From Eleginops maclovinus (taxonomy: Eukaryota > Chordata > Actinopteri > Perciformes > Eleginopidae): DNA of 64,000 bases. Within the stretch, counting starts at the first letter, position 1; each line of letters begins with the position of its first letter. Shown here piece after piece: positions 27,031 to 38,649 of this stretch. The position numbers and the translations under genes are program-made. The stretch spans positions 20,987,637 to 21,051,636 of the forward strand of contig NC_086352.1 in assembly GCF_036324505.1 (NCBI RefSeq). Reading direction: 5' to 3'. Under the pieces are notes generated by a model. That model saw only the letters and a program-made list of their open reading frames with translations. It made no database searches and was not told where the DNA came from.

Positions 27031-29754
27031 TGATGTAAAAGGCCCTACCTTTCTTTGGGCAAGACCAAGAATCTAGTCTTTGTTCCAATGTAAGCTGAAA
27101 ATAATAAACTTACAGCGTCAACTGTTTTTTTTGTCTGTATTTCTTCATTTGATTCTGTGGAGGACTAGGTTTGGGATCCTAAAATTAGCCTTTTGTTTCC
27201 AAGCTTACAGGCCATGGCTCAACAGAGAGTCTGCATGGATATGTGCAGTCTGTTGCAATCACTGCCAGTTCCGTGCATTCCTTAACTGCGGTAATGAATG
27301 CATCCTTCATTTTTATAGCATGAGAATGTCACATACCACAAGGCTACGGCTGGTCAGGAGCAATCCCACAAACATTGCAATCTCAAAATCCTGCTGCCTT
27401 CCCTGAAGATCCCATTAAATAGACAGTTGTAAGCAGGGACATCACCCTTCATCTTAAAGGCCTTGTCACTTTAAGCATCCAACTTTTAAATGTCTTTGAG
27501 TAAGATATTACCTCATTCCCCACCAGGTCCAGAGTGGATACTTAATAGCAGAACTTCTGACCTCTCTGTGCAGGCAGGAGAACAGAAACAACTTTGTACT
27601 TTTGATAAAATAAATAAATAAATAAAGCAAAACTCACATGGTATTAAACGGACACTGAAAAAGTGTTTCACTACTCAGATCAAGTTGTGTCAACCAAACA
27701 TGACTCTTAACATTTTCATCCAGATTTATCATGTGCACAGCAGTTGACAATGGGCCTGTGTTTACATATGGCTTTTATATGGCAGAAAGGTGCTGGCAGG
27801 GCGCTGGGGAGACGCTCCTTCCAATGTTTCAAGTTGTGTTTCTATGACAACAATACCTCAAAAACCTTTCACCAATGCTGTATGAGAAACATTCTTTTTT
27901 TCATTCTATGTTTATGCTTCTAAGCTTTTTTTTCTTTTGACATTATTTTTTAACTAAGTTGAAGATTCTTCCTCTCACACTTTGTATGTAGGAGTTTCAT
28001 CGCTCAGTCTACTTTTAAAGTTATACACTCAACAGCAGCAACATCCAGAGTATGCAAGGCCAATTTACTCAAACAAATGAGCTTTTGGGTCTTTATTATG
28101 ATAGTTTCAATCAGAAAGACACTGCCAAAACAAGGTTTTCCTCCAATGTTAACAGTGATGTAACTCAAGTAGTGCTTGACGTTGGGGTTTTCAGAAAAAA
28201 AAGGTGCTGAAATGCAGTGCTTTTTCAGAAGGAGACGGCATGCGATGGCATGTGCTCACTCCTAACAATTTGTTAAAAATATGCTGGTGCTCAGAAAAGG
28301 GGCTTTTTGGATATGGACCCTAAGGGTTGCTTTTGTGGCAAGACAATGTACAAGAAGCTGAAATAATTCCTCTATTATTGTATATTTTGAATATAATGCA
28401 CATCTTGACTTAAACAACAAATGATCATAATACTAAAAATAATCAGTGATGCTAAAATATTACCTGTGCTGCCAGAATCTACCAGCGGAGAACTATCAGG
28501 GGATAGAGGAGTTCAAGTGAAGCTTGTCAAATACCATATCACACAGAAATTCCCCAGGCCAACTGTTCGGGTTGGCTAAAAGGTTGCAGCAGAATAATCA
28601 TTTTGTAATGGTTTAATGGAAACAACAACCTCCATTGTGCAATTTATCCCTTCATACGTGTTTTTTAATTATATTATTAATAAACTAACAACTGTGTTCC
28701 ACAATGCCTCCACTTGGATGGGAAGTACTGGAAAACAGGATTTTCTCCCTTTTTCCATCCATGAATTACGCAAAGGAAAACAAACTGCACAACAAGGACA
28801 GTTGTATAGAATGACTGCGAAAGAGAGACATGCTGGAAGGCTAAGCATTCCAATAATCTGGGATTTGATGATAAAATGTGGCCATTTTTCCCTATTCTTT
28901 GTTATAAAGCAATATCATGCCATTATGGCCAAGAGATCCACAATGTTAAACAGTTTCAGAGAGGCTACTTTATAAACAACATGTAAAACAACTTAATCTT
29001 TTTCTGGCAAGCATGATTTATTTTTCTTTGGTCTAGGATTGACTTTCTTAGGTTGTTGGTTTACTACATCTATTCTGTAAATCTGTATTTTTTCTTTTGT
29101 TGTTGTGCCTTATTCCCGGTGTTCGTATGTTCTACTTTTAGCATGAAATCACAAAGACATACTACAGTACTAACAGTGAGTTTTTAGTGGCAAAAAGACA
29201 ATGCTGCATGTCGATGTGGGAAAACACTGCAAGTGACATAGTGTTAATTAAGAACAAACTATATGTGAATATGTGAATACCTATTAAGATGATGGGGATC
29301 CATTTCTTTTCTAACTTCAATACTCTCTATCGTTTTGTTTTAACAGGAAGCTGATATGTTGTCACAGATTTCCAATATAATTGCAGTACACGCAATATGA
29401 TGTCATTTACATGGAACAATTATTACACCAAGATTTGTGCACAGACAGACATTATTTTCGTCAATCACATTATTTATAAAAGTTCACATACACTTGCTGC
29501 ATGTGTGTAAAAGTCTGACAAACAGATGTTGCCAGTATTGTGTTTATGACAGAACACTCACTGCAAATCTAATTATTTTTTCAATGGTAGGTTAACTCGA
29601 TCCCCAGAAGAAAGTTACATTTATTTAGATAAAGAAATATTCCTTTTGTCTGTTGGCAGAGCAGATAGGAAACAGACAAAAATACTTTGAACAGTGATTC
29701 TTTTGCATCACCATCACCCCTCTGGCTTAAGATCACTTTTGTAATATTTGTACA
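27031..29754. other. Gene-poor DNA before the hAT cluster
   Basis: No recognisable gene or mobile element. It holds a short (AAAT)n near 27607-27626. An open frame at 28616-28975 is not similar to anything I know and looks like chance. Confidence 0.55.
27607..27626. repeat. (AAAT)n microsatellite
   Basis: About five tandem TAAA/AAAT units. Confidence 0.85.
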
Positions 29755-29762
29755 TTTGCCAA
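29755..29762. repeat. Left target-site duplication of hAT element 1 (TTTGCCAA)
   Basis: The eight bases immediately left of the CAGTGGCGG terminus are identical to the eight immediately right of the other terminus (33267-33274). The duplication has T at position 2 and A at position 7, which fits the nTnnnnAn preference known for the Ac branch of hAT elements. Confidence 0.95.
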
Positions 29763-29810
29763 CAGTGGCGGCTGGTGAACATTTTTTTGGGGGGGGCGCA
29801 GTTGGGCGGC
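29763..29810. repeat. hAT element 1, left terminal inverted repeat
   Basis: It starts CAGTGGCGGCTGGTG, then a T run and G run, then GGGCGCAGTTGGGCGG. Only the first nine bases match the opposite end exactly; later GGGCGC and TTGGGCG blocks match with offsets. Confidence 0.8.
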
Positions 29811-29994
29811 ACGGTTTAAATAGCACTCCGCAATGAGAAAATAACCCACAAAAGAGATTCAGTAGAATATATTGAAAAACAAAGATTTATTAAACAAAAA
29901 CACACTGCTCATTACAAACATTGGAACTAGGTTTAGATTAGTATTCAGACACATATTCATCACATTTGACATTTATGTGCCAGAGTAGGCCCCA

Positions 29995-30536
29995 CTACTT
30001 GTAAAGAAATTCAGCCCTCCTCTCTTTCAAGCTGGCAAATTCCTCAATAACTCTCTGGTTAAAGTCAATCATGTCTGTGACCAGCCTTTTTTCCATTGAG
30101 AGCATGGCTAAGGCATTCAGTCTCTCCTGACTCATGGTGTTCCTGAGGAAGGTTTTAATCCTTTTCAGAGTTGAAAAACACCTCTCAGCCTCAGCAGTGG
30201 TCATGGGAGTTGTGATCATGATTTTCAGCAGTGTAACTGTCTCTGAAAATACCTCAGATAGATTGTTTTCCATGAACAACTGGAAAAGATCCACAGCACT
30301 ACGGCAGGATCTGAATTCGTCTGTGCCATAGATGAGGCCAAGCTCTGTCTTCAGCTTGCCTCCATCCAGAATTGGATAGGCCTTCAATGTGGTGGCCAAA
30401 GCAACTTCAGGGAATACCTTGAGGTAGCATTCAAACTGGTTGCCCTGCAGTAAGGTGGCACTGATGAGGTGGTCTTTGAAGGCAAAGCGTTCCTTGGTGT
30501 GTCCAAGTATGGTGTCACATACCTACAGATAAATAT

Positions 30537-30568
<32 letters not shown>

Positions 30569-32792
30569 CAGATAAGTTGTGGGAAATATCTATATCAGAT
30601 CACTTAAAGCCAAGTCTTAGTCTGGGTTAAGTTTAGATGATTTATTTAAATCAGACCATAATCTTACACACCAAACTACATCTCAAATAGACCCACACTC
30701 TTAGTTTGCATAGCACCAGGTCAGAGCAATCAAGCTTAGCCTTTTGTTTATGTTTAAACCAGACTAAATCAGACTTGGTTCTTTGCTTTTGTGTGTCTAA
30801 GAACCAGAGCTATCAGATTTGGTTCCTGGCTTTTGTTGGTCTAGGTGCCAGAGCAATCAGACCCTGATGGTTGGCCTATGTCTGAAGCCATGACATTAAC
30901 ATTTGTATGGCCATACCCCTATGGTCAAGCACACCCCCTACCACCAAAGAACTCAGTATTTCAGTCTCTAAATATTGAACTCCAGCCATGTTATTAACTC
31001 AAATATACTGTATATCAAACCTATTTGCATGGATTTAACTGTAACACAGGCATCTGCTGATTTTGACACTCACCTCAGCAGCAATCCTTCTAAGCTCATC
31101 TTCCGACACAGCCCGGCGCTTCGTCGGCTGCTGAGAGCCACTGCTTTGCTCCACCACCATTGCATGGAGAGAATCTCTGTAAATAAAAATAACAATAATT
31201 TACAAATCATGTTTATCTTATAACTATGGTACAAGTGAAAGAATGCACTGACTACGCTTACAGAATAACAATGAGATTACCTGATTTTTTGTATGTCCTC
31301 TTGGAACTGCTGGATGCATCTTTCTATATGGACTGAATCTATGTCTCTCTTCTGGAGCTTTGCATAGAGGACGTCCACGTGTGGCATTATTTTATGAAAC
31401 AGTTGCAGGAAGAAGTTGAACTGAGGATCCTCCAGTAGCCTGATGTAGCCTCCTGCTTCTTGGCTGGTCTTGTCATCAAAGCCACCTGATGCTCGAATTC
31501 TTTCAAAGCATTCAACGAGGTGTTCTCTTTGCTCAAACACAGTATTGACGGCACGGCTGTGAAAGTTCCATCTCACAGTGCTGGCTGTTGGTAGTCTATG
31601 GGCCACTACCTCATCAAGCACACTGGTCCGCTTGGGGGATCTTGAAAAAAACGCAGAAAATCTACCCAGGTCGGAAAAAAAGTTTTTGACTTTGACTACG
31701 TGGGAGGTAGCCTGTTGCATGATAAGATTGAGCTGATGGGCATAGCAGTGGATATAGTGGGCTGTTGGGTAGTCATCCCGGATTCTCTTCTGAACTCCTG
31801 AAGTGGCACCCCTCATTACACTAGCACCGTCATATGCCTGGCAGATGAGTTTACTTTTCTGCTCACCTGGGAGGATGGCAGCAAGGCGTTCTTTTAAAGC
31901 ATCGGCAATGGTCTCTGCTGTAGCCGACTGCAGAGGGATGAACTCAAAGAATCTTTCCACCAGATTCTTATCGTTGATGTAGCGAAGCACAAGCACAAGT
32001 TGGGCTTGTGTGCTAATGTCCGTGGTTTCATCTGCTTGGATCGATAGAAAATCGCTGCTTTGAACTTCACTGATGATCTTTTCCCTCACAACAGACAGCA
32101 TACAGTCAAGAAGTTCATTCTGGACTGTTTTGGATGTTCCCTTAAAGACAGTTGCGCTCTCCAGATGCTCTTTCAGTACACCGTCCAGTGATGCAACGAC
32201 GTCCACCAAGCCACGAAAAATCCCTGGGTTCTCCGAGTTTTCGCTCTCGTCATGGCCACGAAGGGCCAACTCAAAGGCACCACAGAACTTCACACAGTCT
32301 ATTATTCTGGAGAGGATGTGTCGGTTTTTTCTCACCTCTTCATTATGTTTCCCGAATGCCAATTCGGTATCCTTCATCCAGCTGCTCGGCAATGCTCAGT
32401 CTTCCAAAGAGGTTTAGCTTAAGACAGTTGGTTAGGTGGCTGCGGCCACATTCGTGCTTCTTACATTTTTGTGTGAAGTGCTTTAGATCCTTCATCCCGG
32501 TTGTAGTCCAAAGTGTTTCAGTCCCAGGACTTTGAAATAACAGACAAGGGAAACAAAAAAAGGCATTGCTCACTGTACAACCAGCTAACCAATTCCGCTT
32601 AGCATACAAGTTTGAGGAGAAAGTCCGAGTGTAGGTTCTCCCGCGATCAGTGGTCGTCTGTTGAATGTTTACATCCGGACGCTCGGGTCCCAAGTCTTTC
32701 AATTTCTTCTTTTCGACATCTGATAGTCGATGAAACGGTGTTTTAAGTAGAGCTTGCACGGAGTTCTCAGCCATCGATGTCGCCATATTCAC
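29995..32792 (-). pseudogene. hAT transposase, ZMYM1-like (TTF finger, DUF4371, hAT dimerisation), one frameshift
   Basis: The gene reads on the minus strand in three exons: 32792-31281, 31176-31074 and 30522-29995. Introns run from GTAATC to TTACAG and from GTGAGT to TGTAG, and codon phases agree across both junctions. Exon 1 starts MNMATSMAEN and contains a TTF-type zinc finger with Cys72, Cys80, Cys83, His113 and His119. Near residue 148 (about 32345-32350) the frame shifts by one base in a GGGAAA run. The next frame continues HNEEVRKNRH without loss, and total exon length is 2,143 nt, one more than 714 codons. After the shift come ADETTDIS (about residue 254) and AYDGAS (about residue 320), expected catalytic aspartates. 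Exon 3 has AEAERCFSTLKR (Glu about residue 651), the hAT C-terminal motif. A real frameshift or a sequencing error are both possible. As read, the protein would stop after about 149 residues. Confidence 0.9.
30536..30563. repeat. (GA)n microsatellite in transposase intron 2
   Basis: About 12 GA units lie just upstream, in transcript sense, of the exon 3 acceptor. The tract is C/T-rich on the coding strand and may add to the polypyrimidine context. Confidence 0.85.
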
Positions 32793-33214
32793 TCAATCTA
32801 AGTTTCAGCTAGCTACGGTGCTGCTCTTTACGCTTGTGGTTAGGGAATGATAACGATGCTGATTCGCCGAAATAGTCCAATCGCGTATCTAAGAATGTCA
32901 CATTGAACTAAGAAACAATGCCATTGGCTGTGGGCGCAAAGATTAGCGCCCACAGATCTAAGTTTCATCCCCCAATGAAAAGCTATCCTTGCTAAAATGA
33001 CTGAGAAAAGTATAAGCTCTCCTATAGACTCCCATGTTATCGGCGCCCACGGACGGTAGCCGACCTGCCTATTCTCAGAAAAGGCGAATGGCAATATATT
33101 ATGTCCGGACACATTTTAGCGGTTCTTGACAGTGGTCTCCCATACACATTTAACCCATAAACACGGTACATTTCTTATTTCAATTATGTTGTATATATAA
33201 CGTTTTTTAACTCA

Positions 33215-33266
33215 AAAAGTCAGGGTGGGCGGCGCCCAAGCGCCCACTATTGACGCACCGCCACTG
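33215..33266. repeat. hAT element 1, right terminal inverted repeat
   Basis: It ends CCGCCACTG and contains two GCGCCC blocks (33232-33237 and 33240-33245). Read on the minus strand it is the 5' end of the transposase unit. Confidence 0.8.
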
Positions 33267-33274
33267 TTTGCCAA
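33267..33274. repeat. Right target-site duplication of hAT element 1 (TTTGCCAA)
   Basis: Identical to 29755-29762, which proves the element boundaries. Confidence 0.95.
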
Positions 33275-33339
33275 ACTCCGGAGCAAGCAGCAGTTTTAAA
33301 GTAACTTGTTTTTGCCATTATATGGATAAAGGTCCATGT

Positions 33340-33347
33340 GGTACAGG
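33340..33347. repeat. Left target-site duplication of hAT element 2 (GGTACAGG)
   Basis: Eight bases identical to 35446-35453 directly abut the CAGTGTTGGG terminus. Confidence 0.93.
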
Positions 33348-33534
33348 CAGTGTTGGGGAGTAACGGAATACATGTACCGGCGTTATGTATTTAGAATACA
33401 AATTATGAGTAACTGTATTCTGTTACAGTTACAATTTAAATAGATGGTATTCAAAATACAGTTACCTTGTTGAAATCAATGGATTACATGACAGTACTTC
33501 TCTGTCTCAAGAGTTTATTCACTCTCTAAATAAA

Positions 33535-33768
33535 TTGAGGCAACTTGATGCCTTTCCCAGAAGCCTCAACATGAAAACGAATGAAAATGAGCTATTTGAA
33601 TTGCGTGATCAGTTGCCTACAATGGAGTCGGAAGAGGAGCAGCTAGAGGTAGAGCTGGAGCCGGAGCCAGCGCAACAGAGCCAGGGCAGGAATACGTTTC
33701 TATCTTGGAAATTCAAACAGCATTTCACATTAAAGAAAGAGAAGGGAGAACGGAATATAACCGTGCAG
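33535..33768 (+). pseudogene. hAT BED-finger transposase, N-terminal fragment
   Basis: The frame contains a Glu-rich leader and then SWKFKQHFTLKKEKGERNIT, which matches the start of a BED-type zinc finger as found in hAT transposases. The Cys-x2-Cys half expected next is missing because the frame runs straight into the TAGAGATGGG repeat at 33769. No later transposase domains were found within the element. The true start codon is uncertain; Met codons lie at 33535 and 33571. Confidence 0.6.
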
Positions 33769-34430
33769 TAGAGATGGGTCGTTCCTGAACGAATCAGTTC
33801 GAACGAACGACTCTTTGAAACGAACGAACTGACCTGACTCGTCGATTCACCTTCCTCTCGTTCGTTCGCTCGTTCGTTAGTTCGTTCGTTCTCCCCCGGA
33901 CTAGTCGTTGTGCCAATCGTATGCTGTTGTCTGTTGAGTCTAGGACGCCCTCGTTGAATTTTAGCCAATGAGAGAAAGGAATGCTTCTTGTTTATTCCTC
34001 TCTAGTCGTTAGGCTAAATGGGGACTTGAAACCTTTTCATCAATATAATCTTTCTGCCAAGCTTTTAAACATGTTTGTCGGCATATTGAGTCGTTATTTC
34101 TTTATTTAGTAGCCCTTGCTGAGATAGAACAAAAAAATGTAAGACAATCAATTCACGGATCAAGCCATAGTCTACTCTATTAGTATTTACCTTCAATAAA
34201 TGTCAAGGTGAATATACGCATTAGCCAATGTTGTGTTGTCTAAAAGTACACATAATCATGAAGTTGCAGCTATGTATTTGCCTTGAACTAGGCTACGGTG
34301 TTGTGTTGACTGTTTCCACGATCGTTTGCGAACGAGGAGCTGAGAGTGCATTCCATGATTCCCCGCTGAATGACGTTGTACCGGAAACGCGACTGAAAGA
34401 ACGATTCTGAATGATTCTTCTTGGCGAATC
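33769..34430. mobile_element. Nested TTCG-rich foldback repeat inside hAT element 2
   Basis: Sequence from 33769 starts TAGAGATGGGTCGTTC and carries many GAACGAAC units to about 33831, answered by TTCGTTCG units at about 33856-33891, so the left end can fold on itself. A second cluster of AACGATTC/GAATGATTC steps occurs at about 34397-34420. Fish genomes contain dispersed repeats starting with this TAGAGATGGG...CGTTC pattern (general recollection). The left junction is sharp because it cuts a protein motif. The right junction is not defined, and no target duplication was found. Confidence 0.5.
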
Positions 34431-35445
34431 TTGTTGTGGTCCTGGGGGTGGTCACTTTCATCAGAAGAACTGAGCTAGGCGAATGCTGAATGGACCACAG
34501 CAAACCTCTTAGAGCTACCACGATGGTAGGCTAATGGTTGAATCGGAATTTATTAACAAAATCATGAATCAATAAACAGCCCAGTTACGTTAAAATGAAA
34601 ATCATGAGACGTCTATCATCAGATGAATGATATGGAAAGGAAAAGTTAAGTTAGAACTACTAAAGCCAGTAGTGTGACCCATGCTAACATGAACACTAAG
34701 CTTTTCCCCCAAAAAATGTAAAACTAATCTAAGTAATACACAGCTTTCTGTTGTCAACCTGCCTCTCTAAATGCAAAACTGACATTAACAAATATGCAAT
34801 AATGCAATAACAGCTGAAAAAATGCTTAGGTGTGTGTTTTCTTTAATATTTACCATTCAGTAACGCAATCGCTGCTGTCTGTCCCATAGAATAACATGAC
34901 AGCGCAGCGTTTGTTTGGAACTATCGGGGCTTACATGAACCACGTGACTGCCCTGGCGGCACATCAAAGAGTGTCGCAACTCTGAGTATCTATATAGCTC
35001 TGGTCAGGGGTAGTCATCTGCTGTAATTTTACTGGTCACCTTGCTATTTTATAGTTGTATCAGTATCTGTATCCTATGTGCTGATTTACTAGCCCCGGAG
35101 CCGTTGAAAGACTCTGAATAGTTTGACCTGCTAGCTAACGTTAGCTAAAATTAGCTTGCGTTAACTTAGACTGGAGTTAGATTTTTGTATTATGCAGACT
35201 TGGGCCTAACACATTTAGCCAATTGGAACAGAAGAACACACCAGAATAGGCCCATTTAGTAAACAGGATTTGATGGCCGCATTCCTACACTTATAAAATA
35301 AAATTCAATGTGGAAGTAATCCAAGTATTCAGAATACGTTACTTAGATTGGGTAATGTATCGGAATATATTACAGATTACATTTTTGGGCATGTTTTCTG
35401 TATTCTGTGACGGAATACGTTTGGAAAGTATCCTTCCCAAGACTG

Positions 35446-35453
35446 GGTACAGG
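35446..35453. repeat. Right target-site duplication of hAT element 2 (GGTACAGG)
   Basis: Identical to 33340-33347. Confidence 0.93.
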
Positions 35454-38400
35454 TGATCTACATTTAAAAAGTAAATCTATTTATTGGCAAATGCTACAAA
35501 AACAGTAGGTGACAAATTCCAAGACCAGATTTGTACTTTAATGTATGAAGTGTAACAGATAACATACAGCAATTAAGACTAGAATAATTCCTAATACTGA
35601 TTTTGTGTGCAAATACTGACTATAGAGTTTTTGTTAGTCGGTTTCCCTCAACTAAATACTGTTGGTGTGTTTTGTTTCCTACTTTATTTACACTACACTT
35701 TGTTAAGATATCCTAGCAAAAGTAACTGTTGGTCGGGAAAATAATCACAAATAATATTGTATTGCACAAAGACATGTGTAAATGAACTGTAACAGAGAAA
35801 TTGATTGTTTAAATTCTAGAATCAATATGTCCATTAACCAGTGGCAACAGACACAACTAATACTCAGTCTACCTCTTAAACTGAGAGCATCCAGCAGATG
35901 ATAGTGGGAAACCTGCTGCCGTAATTGTTTGGAAAATAACAACCACAGGCTTGATATTGAGCAAAAATAATACACAAAACAATGTTTACATTAATTCAAG
36001 ACAGAGAATAAATATAATACAATATTGAATTTACATGGATACAGAACCCTGTGGATTATTTGAAAATCAGCCAACTCCCTTGTGCAAAGATTATCTGCAA
36101 ATACATGTGGTGCAAGTATTTATTTTTACATGGTGTGCTTCTTTCAAACATTCAATTAATACTAAGTGCAGGATAACATACAGTGTATGGATCACTGGTA
36201 GGTAAGTGAGAAGCACTGTAAACATTCCATTTGGTGATAAACGAACACAGTGTAAGACGTGAGCAGTGTGAAAATCAAGTAGTGACATCGAAAACATACG
36301 GCAGTTAATCCTTACTATTTGAAAGAGGCAGCATATGTCAGGTTAGATTCATCCCTGCCCAGCCTAACTGCTACCAAACAGGTCATACTCTGCTCCATCA
36401 ATCCAAACCACCTTAGCCTGATCCAGCTCAGTAATCTAATATATCTGTGCATTACTGCTTGGCATTACCAAGCAGCAGATCAATTCCCATGATCACCTGA
36501 GGAGATCATTACTTTGGAAATGTATAAGTGTGATCTGTTTCGTAATAATCCTTGCATCTGTAAAAAAAGAAAAAAAAGAAAACCGATTCAGCCATTGCAG
36601 CCCTTGACAGGCCTTCCCCCACATTAACCATCCTTTATACACCAACAGGCTCCGTTCACTGTATAGTCAAGGGCTTAAAATCAACAGGCCATCTGTGAAT
36701 AGATGGAAGGGAGGGCTGGGATGGAATGGGTCGGCAATAATTCTCCATTCCAGATGTGACCCTACGCCAAGTTTGGCAGGACAAGGGCAGTTATCCAAGG
36801 GGGGAGGGATTGAGGGAAGGTTATGTGGCAGGAGGGTGACTGAAGTGAGTTGAGAAGGACAGATTGTTAGGTGCACATGACAATGAAAAAGGGGAATGGA
36901 CTGAAAGAACGACTGGCTTTCAAGGAGGCAACACAATAAGGACTCAGACACAGCCAATCACTGGTGGATAAAACAAACTTTGGGGACCGAGGTGGGAAGG
37001 CAGATGGGGCAGGAGCCAGGGCTAGGCGAGGACAGCCATATGTGAGAGGCAGCTGATGTGTGAAGTATTATGCCCAGCAGTCACCCTCTCAACACACTGC
37101 TGTGTGTGAGGGCACCTTGGCCCCCTCAGAGCCACATAGATAAACACTATCCAAACCTCCTCATTTATAGCTTCTCATTAGTTAGAGTGGGGAGGAGGAG
37201 GGGAAGGAGTGCGAGCCAGCCGTAACCCTGGCACTCCTGCTGGAATGAATTAGAATGTTTTATACTGTGTTGTGTTTTAAGGTAATATTTTATTTCACAG
37301 ATTCATTGACCTCTAATTTTCATGGATAGATGCACATGGTTGACAGACTGACCTTTCAATTCCCATCAATCAGCCTTTCTGTTATTCATACCAAAGATCA
37401 TTGATGCAACTTTTTTTTTTTTTGCCCTTTGTAAATTGTCCTAGTGACTCAAAAATTCCAACTGAGCAAACTTAAATTGTATTGCTCTCCACTTTATTTC
37501 TATATTAAATAGCCTTTTAAACAGCACTTTTTTTATCTCTACCTTGGGGACCCTATGTTAGTTGCAGACAGCCACCGTTTGAAGAAAACCTTCTCACGAA
37601 AAGATTGTCTTTGCAATGATTGGTTAAATATGTTCAAAATATCAAATTTTATATGGGAGAAGAATTCAGAAATAACATTGCTTGAAAGAGAGGTTAAAAA
37701 CGGAACAGCTTTTATGATCTTATTCTTATGATTTACTCACACTCACTCTTTGTCAGAAGCTTGCCATTTAGTAAATGTATTGTCTGCAAGAGTAATAAAA
37801 TGTGCAATCTTATTGCTGTTTTGTACCCAAAAGTTTTCATTTAATTATACAAAATGACAGTGTTTGAGAGTAATATCCCAGATTGATGTTGGTTAAATGC
37901 TCAACAATTGTGTTTACTAACTCCTCAGGAGATGTGAAGACAGGGATACAGCTGATGTTATTCTCTCTCTTAGCAAATACAGGATAAAAGTAGAATGATT
38001 ATTTTATTTTCAAAGTTAATCCGTTCCCATTAGAAGAAGCATATTCAGCCAATCTTTGATTTATTAACCTAACGCTATAGTGCCTATATTTTCAAGATTA
38101 GAGCAGTATGACAGTCTTGTTCTGATTCTCCAGTTTCCCTCTGGATGAATTTACCTTCAGAATAATAATGTAGAATTTAGTGGGAAATGCTTCTTTATTA
38201 CATTTCACACTAAGTGTGTGATACCAAAGTCCTGCAAGTGAACAGAGAAATAAATGCTATTGTTGAGAATCAAGGGCATTGTCGATATACTTATAAGGTG
38301 ACTGATCTAAATAAAATAAAAATAATATGCCAAGTGTGGAGGACTGAGCCAGCTTGAAACACAAGCAACTCTCTTGATTTTGAAGTAGTGTGTATGGGTT

Positions 38401-38649
38401 GTATTTTTTTGACATGAATCACTCCAATTATCTTTGAGTATTAGACCAATTGAAATCATGAATAATGCTGCAGTTTCATAATATCTGAAGACTCTTTCAG
38501 GTCCATTGCATTCTCTTAAATGTATGTGGGGGCTTATATCATAGTCATCATTCCCTGGCTTTTTCAAAACAGTTTTAGCATTTTTGGAAGGTTTAAATTT
38601 TCAACCTTCATAATAAAACTGATTATTCAGGAACTTTTGTAATGGCTGA
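35454..38649. other. Gene-poor DNA between hAT element 2 and the LINE relic
   Basis: No recognisable gene. It holds A-rich and T-rich runs (near 36560-36580 and 37411-37423) and a G/A-rich patch around 36700-36960. Nothing else could be supported. Confidence 0.55.

Larger units (their letters stand above)
29763..33266 (-). mobile_element. Full-length hAT DNA transposon, ZMYM1-like transposase, 3,504 bp
   Basis: Both ends are present: CAGTGGCGG at 29763-29771 and its reverse complement CCGCCACTG at 33258-33266, flanked by perfect 8-bp duplications. Beyond the nine identical terminal bases the inverted repeats are only loosely similar, sharing GGGCGC and TTGGGCG blocks. Inside lies a minus-strand transposase gene in three exons (32792 down to 29995). 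About 230 bp follow its stop and about 474 bp precede its start. The 5' leader contains a perfect 9-bp inverted repeat, TGTGGGCGC/GCGCCCACA, at 32929-32954. The element looks young because duplications, ends and splice sites are intact and only one frameshift is evident. Confidence 0.95.
33348..35445 (+). mobile_element. hAT-type element 2, non-autonomous, CAGTGTTGGG terminus, 2,098 bp
   Basis: The left end reads CAGTGTTGGGGAGTAACGG. The right end, read in reverse complement, starts CAGTCTTGGGAAGGATAC, so the termini share CAGTSTTGGG. Both flanks carry the 8-bp duplication GGTACAGG. Repeated GTATTC/GAATAC and GTTAC/GTAAC blocks occur near both ends, as in other fish hAT repeats of this terminal type. 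Inside, only the beginning of a transposase frame survives (about 33568-33768), and a TTCG-rich foldback repeat follows directly. The remaining 1.0-1.6 kb carries no recognisable coding sequence. Confidence 0.88.

Noticed and set aside
28616..28975. 119-codon plus-strand frame
   Set aside because: No domain, AT-driven composition and no splice context.
32073..32535. Two plus-strand frames of 114 and 127 codons
   Set aside because: They lie antisense to the hAT transposase exon and are shadows of it.
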